Positions 1 through 11,159 of a DNA stretch of 64,000 bases are shown here, in pieces. Location: the NCBI GenBank assembly GCA_009823505.1, contig VZQC01007120.1:1118849-1182848 (forward strand). The letters are read 5' to 3'. The notes under the pieces are model-generated. The model was not told where the DNA came from. It made no database searches and saw only the letters and a program-made list of their open reading frames with translations. The translations under genes were made by a program, and so were the position numbers. How positions within the stretch are numbered: position 1 is the stretch's first letter; every line of letters starts with the position of its first letter. The stretch is from Rhizomys pruinosus. Taxonomy: Eukaryota > Chordata > Mammalia > Rodentia > Spalacidae.

Positions 1-626
1 TCCGGCTGGCCTACGGGAAGTAGCCAGCTGGCCTCTGCACCGAGGGGTAAGTTCCCCACAGAGTCCACAAAACAAGCACTGTGTTCCCTTTCCCTTAGCA
101 GCGCTGCGTAGTCCTGTTGGGCATAAAAAGAGAGCTTCCTACACATCGTTTAGTATGGACAGAACAGAGATAAATCTAAAAAGAAGAAATGGTTGTTTCT
201 AAATTATAGAAATTGCCACTTATTTTCTAAGAGAAAATCATTAAACATAAAATAAAATGTTAAAAGAGTTTAATGAAGATCTCATTCTTCTCAGCTGACA
301 GAAGCAACAACTAAACTTGGGCAAAGCCATATATGGTTTGAGCAATGCACTGAATCCTGAAACATGAGAAACTAATGCGAAAGGCACACAGTGGCTTTTT
401 CTGCTGCTCCTGAAGCTAGGCCACTTCCCATCACAAAATTTTGGTTATGCTTGGCAAAATATTCCTTGTGAAATGTAAAGGGACTAGAAGCAAATCCCAA
501 GTGCCAAAGTTAATAGGCAGAGCAGCATGTGAGACCTGCTGTGGGGTTCAACTGAATATGTGGTTCTAGGGGCTGGGATATGAAGTCTTAGAAATCCACA
601 CAGGAATCCAATGTAACAAAGGACAA
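1..626. other. Unassigned sequence left of the minisatellite
   Basis: AT-rich, mostly single-copy-looking sequence. I see no open reading frame of interest, no SINE and no LTR boundary. Confidence 0.5.
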
Positions 627-3600
627 AGCCCTACAGGGATACAGGACCCTGGGGAGCACAGCCATCAGGGACACGGGATTCTGGGGAGCACAGCCATCAG
701 GGACACGGGATTCTGGGGAGCACATTCATCAGGGACACGGGATTCTGGGGAGCACAGGCATCAGGGACACGGGATTCTGGGGAGCACAGCCATCAGGGAC
801 ACGGGATTCTGGGGAGCACAGCCATCAGGGACACGGGATTCTGGGGAGCACAGCCATCAGGGACACGGGATTCTGGGGAGCACAGCCATCAGGGACACGG
901 GATTCTGGGGAGCACAGCCATCAGGGACACGGGATTCTGGGGAGCACAGCCATCAGGGACACGGGATTCTGGGGAGCACAGCCATCAGGGACACGGGATT
1001 CTGGGGAGCACAGCCATCAGGGACACGGGATTCTGGGGAGCACAGCCATCAGGGACACGGGATTCTGGGGAGCACAGCCATCAGGGACACGGGATTCTGG
1101 GGAGCACAGCCATCAGGGACACGGGATTCTGGGGAGCACAGCCATCAGGGACACGGGATTCTGGGGAGCACAGCCATCAGGGACACGGGATTCTGGGGAG
1201 CACAGCCATCAGGGACACGGGATTCTGGGGAGCACAGCCATCAGGGACACGGGATTCTGGGGAGCACAGCCATCAGGGACACGGGATTCTGGGGAGCACA
1301 GCCATCAGGGACACGGGATTCTGGGGAGCACAGCCATCAGGGACACGGGATTCTGGGGAGCACAGCCATCAGGGACACGGGATTCTGGGGAGCACAGCCA
1401 TCAGGGACACGGGATTCTGGGGAGCACAGCCATCAGGGACACGGGATTCTGGGGAGCACAGCCATCAGGGACACGGGATTCTGGGGAGCACAGCCATCAG
1501 GGACACGGGATTCTGGGGAGCACAGCCATCAGGGACACGGGATTCTGGGGAGCACAGCCATCAGGGACACGGGATTCTGGGGAGCACAGCCATCAGGGAC
1601 ACGGGATTCTGGGGAGCACAGCCATCAGGGACACGGGATTCTGGGGAGCACAGCCATCAGGGACACGGGATTCTGGGGAGCACAGCCATCAGGGACACGG
1701 GATTCTGGGGAGCACAGCCATCAGGGACACGGGATTCTGGGGAGCACAGCCATCAGGGACACGGGATTCTGGGGAGCACAGCCATCAGGGACACGGGATT
1801 CTGGGGAGCACAGCCATCAGGGACACGGGATTCTGGGGAGCACAGCCATCAGGGACACGGGATTCTGGGGAGCACAGCCATCAGGGACACGGGATTCTGG
1901 GGAGCACAGCCATCAGGGACACGGGATTCTGGGGAGCACAGCCATCAGGGACACGGGATTCTGGGGAGCACAGCCATCAGGGACACGGGATTCTGGGGAG
2001 CACAGCCATCAGGGACACGGGATTCTGGGGAGCACAGCCATCAGGGACACGGGATTCTGGGGAGCACAGCCATCAGGGACACGGGATTCTGGGGAGCACA
2101 GCCATCAGGGACACGGGATTCTGGGGAGCACAGCCATCAGGGACACGGGATTCTGGGGAGCACAGCCATCAGGGACACGGGATTCTGGGGAGCACAGCCA
2201 TCAGGGACACGGGATTCTGGGGAGCACAGCCATCAGGGACACGGGATTCTGGGGAGCACAGCCATCAGGGACACGGGATTCTGGGGAGCACAGCCATCAG
2301 GGACACGGGATTCTGGGGAGCACAGCCATCAGGGACACGGGATTCTGGGGAGCACAGCCATCAGGGACACGGGATTCTGGGGAGCACAGCCATCAGGGAC
2401 ACGGGATTCTGGGGAGCACAGCCATCAGGGACACGGGATTCTGGGGAGCACAGCCATCAGGGACACGGGATTCTGGGGAGCACAGCCATCAGGGACACGG
2501 GATTCTGGGGAGCACAGCCATCAGGGACACGGGATTCTGGGGAGCACAGCCATCAGGGACACGGGATTCTGGGGAGCACAGCCATCAGGGACACGGGATT
2601 CTGGGGAGCACAGCCATCAGGGACACGGGATTCTGGGGAGCACAGCCATCAGGGACACGGGATTCTGGGGAGCACAGCCATCAGGGACACGGGATTCTGG
2701 GGAGCACAGCCATCAGGGACACGGGATTCTGGGGAGCACAGCCATCAGGGACACGGGATTCTGGGGAGCACAGCCATCAGGGACACGGGATTCTGGGGAG
2801 CACAGCCATCAGGGACACGGGATTCTGGGGAGCACAGCCATCAGGGACACGGGATTCTGGGGAGCACAGCCATCAGGGACACGGGATTCTGGGGAGCACA
2901 GCCATCAGGGACACGGGATTCTGGGGAGCACAGCCATCAGGGACACGGGATTCTGGGGAGCACAGCCATCAGGGACACGGGATTCTGGGGAGCACAGCCA
3001 TCAGGGACACGGGATTCTGGGGAGCACAGCCATCAGGGACACGGGATTCTGGGGAGCACAGCCATCAGGGACACGGGATTCTGGGGAGCACAGCCATCAG
3101 GGACACGGGATTCTGGGGAGCACAGCCATCAGGGACACGGGATTCTGGGGAGCACAGCCATCAGGGACACGGGATTCTGGGGAGCACAGCCATCAGGGAC
3201 ACGGGATTCTGGGGAGCACAGCCATCAGGGACACGGGATTCTGGGGAGCACAGCCATCAGGGACACGGGATTCTGGGGAGCACAGCCATCAGGGACACGG
3301 GATTCTGGGGAGCACAGCCATCAGGGACACGGGATTCTGGGGAGCACAGCCATCAGGGACACGGGATTCTGGGGAGCACAGCCATCAGGGACACGGGATT
3401 CTGGGGAGCACAGCCATCAGGGACACGGGATTCTGGGGAGCACAGCCATCAGGGACACGGGATTCTGGGGAGCACAGCCATCAGGGACACGGGATTCTGG
3501 GGAGCACAGCCATCAGGGACACGGGATTCTGGGGAGCACAGCCATCAGGGACACGGGATTCTGGGGAGCACAGCCATCAGGGACACGGGATTCTGGGGAG

Positions 3601-3781
3601 CACAGCCATCAGGGACACGGGATTCTGGGGAGCACAGCCATCAGGGACACGGGATTCTGGGGAGCACAGCCATCAGGGACACGGGATTCTGGGGAGCACA
3701 GCCATCAGGGACACGGGATTCTGGGGAGCACAGCCATCAGGGACACGGGATTCTGGGGAGCACAGCCATCAGGGACACGGG
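627..3781. repeat. 32-bp minisatellite, about 98 tandem copies
   Basis: The unit is 32 bp, with core acacgggattctgggg and linker agcacagccatcaggg. Regular units run from 659 to 3762 (97 full units) plus a 19-base partial unit ending at 3781; 627-658 holds a degenerate first unit. Only the left edge varies: unit 3 (723) reads cattcatc and unit 4 (755) reads caggcatc where all later units read cagccatc. From 787 on I see no variation. 32 is not a multiple of three, so the array cannot encode a simple protein repeat. Confidence 0.97.
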
Positions 3782-3782
3782 N
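3782..3782. other. Single ambiguous base at the array edge
   Basis: The only N in the window sits exactly where the minisatellite stops and a T-run starts. This looks like an assembly join or an unresolved base, so the true array length and right flank are uncertain. Confidence 0.9.
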
Positions 3783-3988
3783 TTTTTTTTCATTTTTAGC
3801 TATAAGTGATAATCCATGAGTACAAGCATCCTTCATGCAAAACCTATCTGCAGGCTGTTGTGCCCAAACACCTACAGCCCCACCATCCAGTGGGGGGTGA
3901 CAGGTTGTTTGTTCAATCAAGTTGATCAAATGAGTGTCCAGACTACATTGCTGTAGTTTCACCATTCACCCCAATCGCAGCCCTTACA
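3783..3988 (-). repeat. Dispersed repeat, probably ERV-internal; copy 1
   Basis: This matches 20202-20403 along about 190 bases. Shared blocks include tccttcat, tcaatcaagttgatcaaat, agtgtccagacta and caccccaatcgcagccc. Both copies start at a T-run and have the same orientation. Copy 2 lies behind an LTR on the - strand, so an ERV-internal origin is likely. No intact frame remains. Confidence 0.55.
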
Positions 3989-4876
3989 TAGCTTTACTTA
4001 TTTTTAATCTGAAGTCCTGATATTTCCTTTGGTGTTCAAGCTCTCTCCCAGCAGAGGTCTGGTTTGGGTGGAGATCTTTGAAGCTTGGGAATTCCTGAGC
4101 ATGGTAACTGTGCTTCTGTTTCTCTGGTTGGAGACCCATTTGGGCTCTTGCACTTGGGTCAGTCAAGGTGCTCATACCAGAATGGCCTGGGCCAGCCCTG
4201 TTTCTGCCTCCAGGGGTGAGAGAGGGCAGCCTGGGATAGCTAGTGGGCTTTATTGTGTTCCTGAAGTGATTTCCTATCTTCCCCCCATCCCCTTCCTCCT
4301 CCTAGGAAGCAAACATACCTCCCTGGGCCTGAACTGCTGTCCTGCTGGCCTGGCCACTCCTGGAAGTTCCCCAGCCAGTTGTGGTGAGCCACACCTTTAA
4401 TCCCAGCACACCTTCAATTCCGGCACAGCCGACATTTAGGTTAAGGTTGGAAATAGTGATTTCTGAACAAAATGGAGTTCATCTGGTCCATCTCAACTTC
4501 TGTCTCTTATTAGGTTGGAAACCCAGTTAGGGATATTTACTACATTTCTGAAAATGCTCTAAAGTTTTGGTTTTAAAACTAGTTTGTCATGCAAAATATA
4601 TATTTAGTCAAGTTTTATTTAAGAGTGTTCAGTTTTTGCCCAAGCTTTATCTCACTTCAAGGTTTAGTAAAAAGATAAGATATATAAAGTTGTTAATTTT
4701 CAGTCCACTCCTGGATTGAACTGGACTCCCTGTTACAGATTATTAATTAGATGGGCATAGGCAGGTAGTGGGTTATCTCTGGCTGCAGAAAGATGTACTT
4801 TATGCTTCTCTGTATCATGCAAGTGTTATATTTGATACTTCCTCTGACCTAACAATATAATTTGGCTCAAAAGAAG
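3989..4876. other. Unassigned sequence with a small B1 fragment
   Basis: An open frame at 4029-4400 (+, 123 codons) has no domain I recognise and ends inside a short B1-like piece (about 4384-4425, gtggtgagccacaccttt). I treat it as non-coding. The rest is AT-rich with no clear element. Confidence 0.4.
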
Positions 4877-6360
4877 CTAGGTTCTACCTCCCTGAACCAA
4901 CTGCATGCAGTCAGTCCAGAAGGAGACTGTTTGGATGGATTTGGTAATCCTTATCAGCTTATTTCCTATCTTTAGGTATGTGATATGACTCCTGCCTTTC
5001 TGGGAGAACTCTAAATCCAGAATATGGAGGGGTCTGGAAAAGAAAGAGATTGTAAATTGTAGTAAAAAGTTTACATTTAAGATATGCCTGAAATTGCCGG
5101 GCATGATGGCATGCACCTTTAATCCTAGCACTTGGGAGGCAGAGGCAGGCGGATCTCTGTGTGTTCAGGCCAGCCTGGTCTACAGAGCGACCTCCAGGAT
5201 AGCTGGGACTAAAGGGAGACCCTGTCTCAAAAAAATATATATATAGGCCTGAAATTGTTTAATTCTCTCTTTTGTGGGCTATGCCTCCTCAACCTATGGT
5301 GTTAAATTTATCTTCCAGTCAGTATTATACAAGGCTGCTTGAGCTTTTGTCCAAGCCTTATCTAAAATATTATAAAATATTAATGGTAATTAAAAGTACC
5401 AAGCTGGTGTAACTTAGCCTTCTGGATGCTTAACAACCATACTTAATGCCCATACCAATTTGGCCAAGAGTCTTAAGGGATAACTTTGTTCCTTGCCCTC
5501 AGAGGTCAACTAAGTCCCAGGAGACTATGCATGAGGGCATCTCTTGAAATGTCCTACAAATGTGAGTCACCAGTGCTCCTGTGCAGGGAGGTCTTGGAGA
5601 TCCACTAATGGGACTTCAGCAAGTGTCCAGTCTATAAAGAGGAAAGTCTGCTCATGCTTCAGAAAGGGAAGCCTGGTCTAGCAAGACCTAGCTTTGTCTT
5701 GGAGTGGATGGAAGTGGTAAATGAAAGCCCAAAAGGAGCCAGGGCTCCCTCCCCCCAAAACCCAAGTATACCCTTGAGGACCAGATCCTCAACTGACTTT
5801 GAGAAAACAAAAATCTTGGTTAATCTGGGCTGACTGTGTGGCCTTAAACACCCAAAAGGAAAGTATAACCAGAAATAAATAATCAGTAAGGCCTGAGAAA
5901 TTGTACTTCAGGTATAAAACTTGAGATCTTAGTACAAAGACAAAAAGTAGCTAGTTTCTTGAGTTTCTGGGCAGCCTGGTCTGTGCCAAAGCCTGGGAAT
6001 GCCAAAAACTGTGCCTTCCCCCCAGCCTCAGAGTGGGAATCCTGGACAGCATAACCCCTATGGCTGTATCCCCTAATTGTACCTTTAAGTAACCTTAGGC
6101 CTCATCCCTTATCCTGTAATAGCTCACTGTCTTATCTGGTACCTTCAAGACCCTATCCAACAACGGACCTGTACCAGTTTTAATCAATTTTTGCTTGCTC
6201 TCCCTTCAGACACCTCATTCCTGCTGACAGTGGTGACACCCAGGTATAAAGCATCTCACCCTCTTGTGTCATTAGCCCCCTCTTCATCATCCCCCATCAG
6301 TTCAAAGAAGCTAGAATGAAAAACGTTGCCCCCCTATCCCTATGACACAAAAGGGTGGAA
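4877..6360 (+). repeat. Decayed repeat, probably ERV internal 3' region
   Basis: This stretch leads into the LTR at 6361 through a purine-rich acacaaaagggtggaa that resembles a retroviral polypurine tract. Part of it (about 4880-5085) is paralogous to 18230-18410; both contain ggtatgtgata followed by tcctgcct and a similar run to attgtagt. All frames are broken, so no protein can be assigned. A B1 (5096-5246) has inserted into it. Confidence 0.4.
5096..5246 (+). mobile_element. B1 SINE with target-site duplication
   Basis: Standard B1 order: gccgggcatgatggcatgca, cctttaatcctagcactt, gaggcagaggcagg, cagcctggtctacaga and gaccctgtctc, then an A/TA tail. It is flanked by perfect 10-bp duplications, gcctgaaatt, at 5086-5095 and 5247-5256. 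Confidence 0.95.
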
Positions 6361-6737
6361 TGTAAGGTTGTAAGCCCACCCAAGTTGGACATTTTCCAGG
6401 AAGCCAACTGAGGTAGAAGTTCTGAGAAAGTTGCTCCAATCAGGCTCCTACTGATACAGGTCACAAGCCTCAGTTTATCTCCGTGTTCTTCTACGGATAC
6501 CAGCCAGAGATCTACCTAAGCCCATCCCCTACCTTCCCACACCCATTTCATTGTAAGCCCACTTCCTTGTGTGCTTGGGTATAAAAACTGCCACTTTGGG
6601 ACATTCTGCCTGCTGGTCCTCCTAATCCCAACACAGCAGGCCAGCTGCCATGCCTGAAATAAACCCGACTTCCTTCTCATTGGAGTCCTGACTCTTTCTC
6701 CCTCTGCGCCAAGTCTCCCCTCAAAATGAACCCAACA
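6361..6737 (+). mobile_element. ERV LTR, class I-like, 377 bp
   Basis: It begins TGTAAGG directly after a polypurine-like tract and ends CCCAACA. Inside are TATAAAAA at 6580-6587 and AATAAA at 6658-6663, spaced as in a U3-R-U5 LTR. The layout resembles gammaretrovirus-like rodent LTRs, but the exact family is not identified. No second LTR is seen nearby, so it is the 3' LTR of a remnant. Confidence 0.75.
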
Positions 6738-6793
6738 AAATGTAAAATCTTTTCTTTGTAGACATTTTTTATGTCATTCAAGAAATCTTGTCT

Positions 6794-7028
6794 GGGGCTG
6801 GAGTGATGGCTTAGCAGTTAAGAGCACTGACTTCTCTTGCAGAAGACCCAGGTTTGATTCCCAGCATCCACATGGCAGCTAACAACCATCCATAACTCTA
6901 GTTCCAGGGAATCTGATGCTTTCTTCTGACCTCCATGGCCACTGTGTGACACAGTGCATCCTCATGCATGCAGGCTATACACGCATACACATAAAATAAA
7001 AATCATAAATTAAACATTAAAAAATTTT
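6794..7028 (+). mobile_element. B2 SINE
   Basis: A tRNA-like head (ggggctggagtgatggctta, gttaagagcactgac, ggtttgattcccagca) is followed by the B2 body and a tail with acataaaataaaaatc. It is moderately diverged. Confidence 0.92.
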
Positions 7029-7694
7029 TTTGCCTACACCAAGAACATAACTTGTCCTATCTTGCTTCTTAAGGTTTGATGGTTCAAACATTCACATTGA
7101 TTTGGGGTTGGATTTTAGAAGGAATTTAATTGTAGTCAGTGGACCAAATCCATAGAACCTGTGTTCATGGATTCAACCAATGACAGATTAAAAAAAATAT
7201 TTAGGGGAGAAAACTGTCTCACTGAACATACACAGATTTTTTTCCTGTCATTATTCCCTGAATTATACAGCATAACACAGCAATTACATTCTGCTAAACA
7301 TTTAAAGTAATTTGCAAATAATTTAAAGTCTATGGGAGGATACATGAAGGTTATATGCAAATACCATATTACATAAGGGACCTGAGCATTAGCATACTTG
7401 GTTATATTTGGAGGAGGAATGTCCTACAAGTAATCCCTCATAGTTACTGAAGGAATACTATGTACATTTTTCATATGTAATGGTCTTAGTAGCGTTTATG
7501 AAAAGTTCATCTTTTCCCTCAAGGTGTGAAATTCCAATTTTGTGTGAAATTAAGCTGTTCATGTATGCCAAATATATTTCTGTTTAGATCCATCAGTTTA
7601 TTTTTTTCTATCCATATATTAATATCTGTTTACATTTATTTATTTATTATTTATTTATTTATAAACAAGTTCTCAAAAAAGGTCAACAAAGGTC
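7029..7694. other. AT-rich unassigned sequence
   Basis: No gene-like frame. A TTTA-rich simple repeat lies at about 7637-7663, at the tail side of an old B1. Confidence 0.45.
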
Positions 7695-7790
7695 TTCTGT
7701 CTCTGGCTGTCCTAGAACACACTATGTAGACCAGTCTGGCCTCAAACTCACAGATATCTACCTTCTCTCCCTCATGACTTTCTACTTCCT
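7695..7790 (-). mobile_element. Old B1 fragment
   Basis: Reverse B1 motifs are present but decayed: ctggctgtcctagaacacac, gtagaccagtctggcctcaa and actcacagatatctacc. Confidence 0.7.
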
Positions 7791-7989
7791 ACACCTGACT
7801 TCCCTACTTATTTCTTATAGCTTGGAAATAAATCTTCATATCTGCTAGACAGTCCTGTGTGCCATGTCTTCCCTCTCGGAAGTACTGAGCATCACTGGCC
7901 TCTTGCTGTTCTTCATGAATTTTAGAATCACCTTCACTCTCAAAACAGACAAAACAGGAACACACTGATGAGGAGGCCTGTATGGATTT

Positions 7990-8199
7990 TTAAATAATTT
8001 TTAAATTACGTTATGTGTATGGTGTAGAGGAATGTCACTTGAGTGCAAGTATCTGCAGAGGCCAGAAAATGGAGTTGGATCCCCTGGGTCTGTAGTTGCA
8101 GGTAGTTGTGAGCCACCTGACATGGGTGCTAGGAACCAAACTGGATCCTCTGCAAGAACAGTATGTGCTCTTAATGCTAAGCCATCTCTCAGCACCATG
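7990..8199 (-). mobile_element. Old B2 SINE
   Basis: Reverse B2: tgtgtatggtgta near the tail, cagaggccagaaaatgga in the body, and gatcctctgcaagaacagta, gctcttaatgctaagccatc at the head. Confidence 0.8.
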
Positions 8200-8316
8200 A
8201 TATTTTTTAAAGGTTTAGCAAAGACATATAAAGAAAAAAACATACTAGTAGAAAAGAGGTGTGATAATATTAATAAATTATGCCAAAGCAAAATGCATCC
8301 TTAAGAATAAAGACTT

Positions 8317-8577
8317 GGGCTGCACAGATAGCTCAGCGGTTAAGAGCACCGACTGCTCTTTGCAGAGGACCCAGGTTTGATTCCCAGCACTTACATGGCA
8401 GCTAAGAACTGTCTTTAAGCTGGGCAAGGTGGCACATGCCTTTAATCCCAGCACTCAGGAGGCAAAGGGAAGCAGATCTCTGTGAGTTCAAGGCCAGCCC
8501 TTTCTACAGGTGTGATTCTAGGCCAGCTGGGGCTATAGGGAGACCCTGTCTCAAAAAAAAAAAAAAAAAAAAAAAAA
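8317..8577 (+). mobile_element. Composite B2-head/B1 SINE, inserted as one unit
   Basis: The first ~100 bases are a B2 head (gggctgcacagatagctcag, gttaagagcaccgactgc, ggtttgattcccagcac) running to aagaactgtctttaa. At about 8418 the sequence becomes a full B1 (gctgggcaaggtggcacatg to agaccctgtctc) with a long A tail. A perfect 14-bp duplication, aagaataaagactt, flanks the whole at 8303-8316 and 8578-8591, and there is no duplication at the internal junction. A second copy with the same junction is at 46220-46490. Confidence 0.9.
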
Positions 8578-8591
8578 AAGAATAAAGACTT

Positions 8592-10542
8592 AATGGTGAA
8601 AGAAAAATTCAGCAGAAAACCCAGAGCATCCTCTTTTGGCCTCAATACAGTAGAGCCATCTCAAAGTGTGCAAGGAATGTCAAGAGAACTATGGGAGAAA
8701 TGATCAAACAATAACCATGGGGTATTTCAACACATGTCTCTCAGAAACTGATAGATCAAGTGGATGAAAAATGGAAGGCAATAAAAAACTCTGAACAACA
8801 GAATAAACAATATTGATCCAGTGGATGCATCCTTCAGAAAGAGTAAACATATTATTCTCAAGCATACATGGATAATTTGCAAAAATTAACAATGTTCTGG
8901 ACTATAAAAGAGACTCCAACCAAGCAATCAATACCAAACACTGAATTCTCTATTAGAAATCAATGGCCAAGTGACAACGTTTAGAAATGCATAGAAACAG
9001 CTTGTACAGGATTCCTCACAGCTTGAAAAGAGACCCCAGAGATGTCCTCTCCACCAAGAACAAAGCAAAAGGCTACTGAATACTGAACAGTGTAAGCCCC
9101 AAGGGACCCCAGCCTCACTTCTCACAGGGGCCGCAGACAAGTGCAGAGCCAACAACCACATTTAAAAAATAGCGTCTTTTCCACACATCAACGTATTAAA
9201 TAACACTTGGTGCGTGGCATACAGAAGGCCCTATAGATGTACCTAGTTTGCTTTTAGTGCTTTTATTTAGCCTTTTAACACACTGCAATCAATGGCCTCA
9301 CTAGCATTCATGACCCAGCATCACAAACGGAATTTTTCTTCAGTGTATTATTCCAGCACAAGGGACCATTTTCAAATCTGAATCACTTGTTTAATAAAGT
9401 TCAAAGAAAACATTGTCTGGATGCAGCTGGGCAAAGTAACACCCTGCTTCTCATACTTGGTTTTTCAGGGGGCTCAGGGCCCTCAGGGAAACTTTTTCTA
9501 ATTCCCCATTTCGAATTTCCAAATATATTATTAGAATTTGATCTGCTCCTACCAAACTGCTAGACTACATTTTTTTTTTCTATTGCCTTGTAATGTCTTC
9601 CTTTGAAGTATGAAGCTCTGAATACCTGGAAATGCTGACGAACCAGAAGGAAGTGGTTCAGACTAGAAATCCAGAAGAGTGTCCTTTAATCACACTGTGA
9701 CCCTGAAGGAATCCTACCAAGGCAGCCCTTTGACCTGGCTGAGGACTGCAGGATGCCTCCCCTGCTCTAAGGCTGTCAGTGCTCCTGGTGCTCCCTAACA
9801 TTTTATCCTACAGATGGCAAGGAAGAAAGGAAAAAAAGAAACAAGATGTTTCCTTATTAAATAGACATCAAATTAGTAGGTGATGCACAGAAGAGAAGGT
9901 CTGGGGAACTAGAGAGTTGGACACCGGTCCCCAAATATATTGTGGAGCTTCTCTATGTGACCTCTTCCAATAATGTCAAAGAAATGTGGGGAAAAGGCCC
10001 CAAGGGAGTGCCATAGGGAAGAATAGTTAGAACATAGTGCAGGTGCTCGTGGGATAAAACCCTGTCTTCTTATGAATCATATCTTGCAGGATTTGATAAT
10101 TTGGGAGAATTTTGTAATAAAGTGATAAAAAGTTTTATAAAGCATTGTAAGTGCATACTTGGTTCTGCATCTGTTCCCTTGTTCCACTGTGTACCATCAC
10201 CATGTAGCATCCAGTGTCATGACCAAAGCCAGACATGGAGATTGGGAATACCAAAGTTAAACACTAGAGTTACCTGCGGTTCATAGTTGCCTTAGGGCCA
10301 TGAACTCAATAGTGAGAGCAACTGTATCTAATTTTCCTTTTCATCTCAAGACCCTCAAACAGAATCTGGGTTTAAAGGGGATGCAAAGACTGTCTGTCAA
10401 AGGAATAAATGAAGATACGAAAATACAGTAATAGAGGACTACTGGAAATTTTATTTCGGTGAGTAGTCAAATTCATGGGCAAGAGAAAGGTATGAAGAGT
10501 GTACACAGTATGATAGGCAAGACATCTACATGATATGGTAGG

Positions 10543-10550
<8 letters not shown>
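8592..10550. other. Unassigned intergenic sequence
   Basis: About 2 kb without a SINE, LTR or gene-like frame that I can recognise. Short frames at 8928-9161 (-) and 10101-10286 (+) show no domain. Confidence 0.4.

Positions 10551-10580
<30 letters not shown>
10551..10580. repeat. (CT)15 microsatellite
   Basis: Uninterrupted CT dinucleotides. Confidence 0.98.
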
Positions 10581-10583
<3 letters not shown>

Positions 10584-11159
10584 ATTCTTTCCTTCAACAG
10601 ATTATTGGGGTATAATAAACTTAAAATAAACTGCAAGTACATAAGGAATAGGACAAGTTTTAATTATGTATGTCATCAGATCGCCATCACTATGACCAAC
10701 ATAGGGAATATATCCACATCCCACAAAGTGCTCATCACATGTTCCTGTAAATAGGCCCTGGGATGGAGCATTGTGTGGCATTATCATGGAATGCTCTGAG
10801 GCACAGAACCTGCAGGGTACCCAGTGCAGCAGCATTAGCAAGAGAGAAAGGCTGGTGGCACATGCAGAACAGCAGCCCACGCTGGCACCTGAAGCTGACA
10901 TTGCTCCTCAGAGCTGCCTTGCATGGATACAAGGAACACAGACGTTTGGTTCCCCTGTGCACCAGTCATTGGACATGAATGTGTCTCACAGAAGGACCTC
11001 ATCATTGACATATTCTCCATGTGGAAGTTGACTGTTTTGAGCAGAAGTTCACTGTTTCAGTCAGTTCTTTGATGCAGTCCTTTCTGTTGTTGTTGTTGTT
11101 GTTTCCAATATGCATCACTCCCAACTGCTTTGGACAAAAGCTCAAGGGGCCATGCACAA

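Noticed and set aside
627..3781. Regular repeats that could suggest a CRISPR-like array
   Set aside because: The whole 32-bp unit repeats with no unique spacers, and the setting is a rodent genome.
3705..3965. 86-codon frame on the - strand
   Set aside because: Crosses the N and runs from a dispersed repeat into the minisatellite.
4029..4400. 123-codon open frame on the + strand
   Set aside because: No domain, and its end runs into a B1 fragment; a chance frame.
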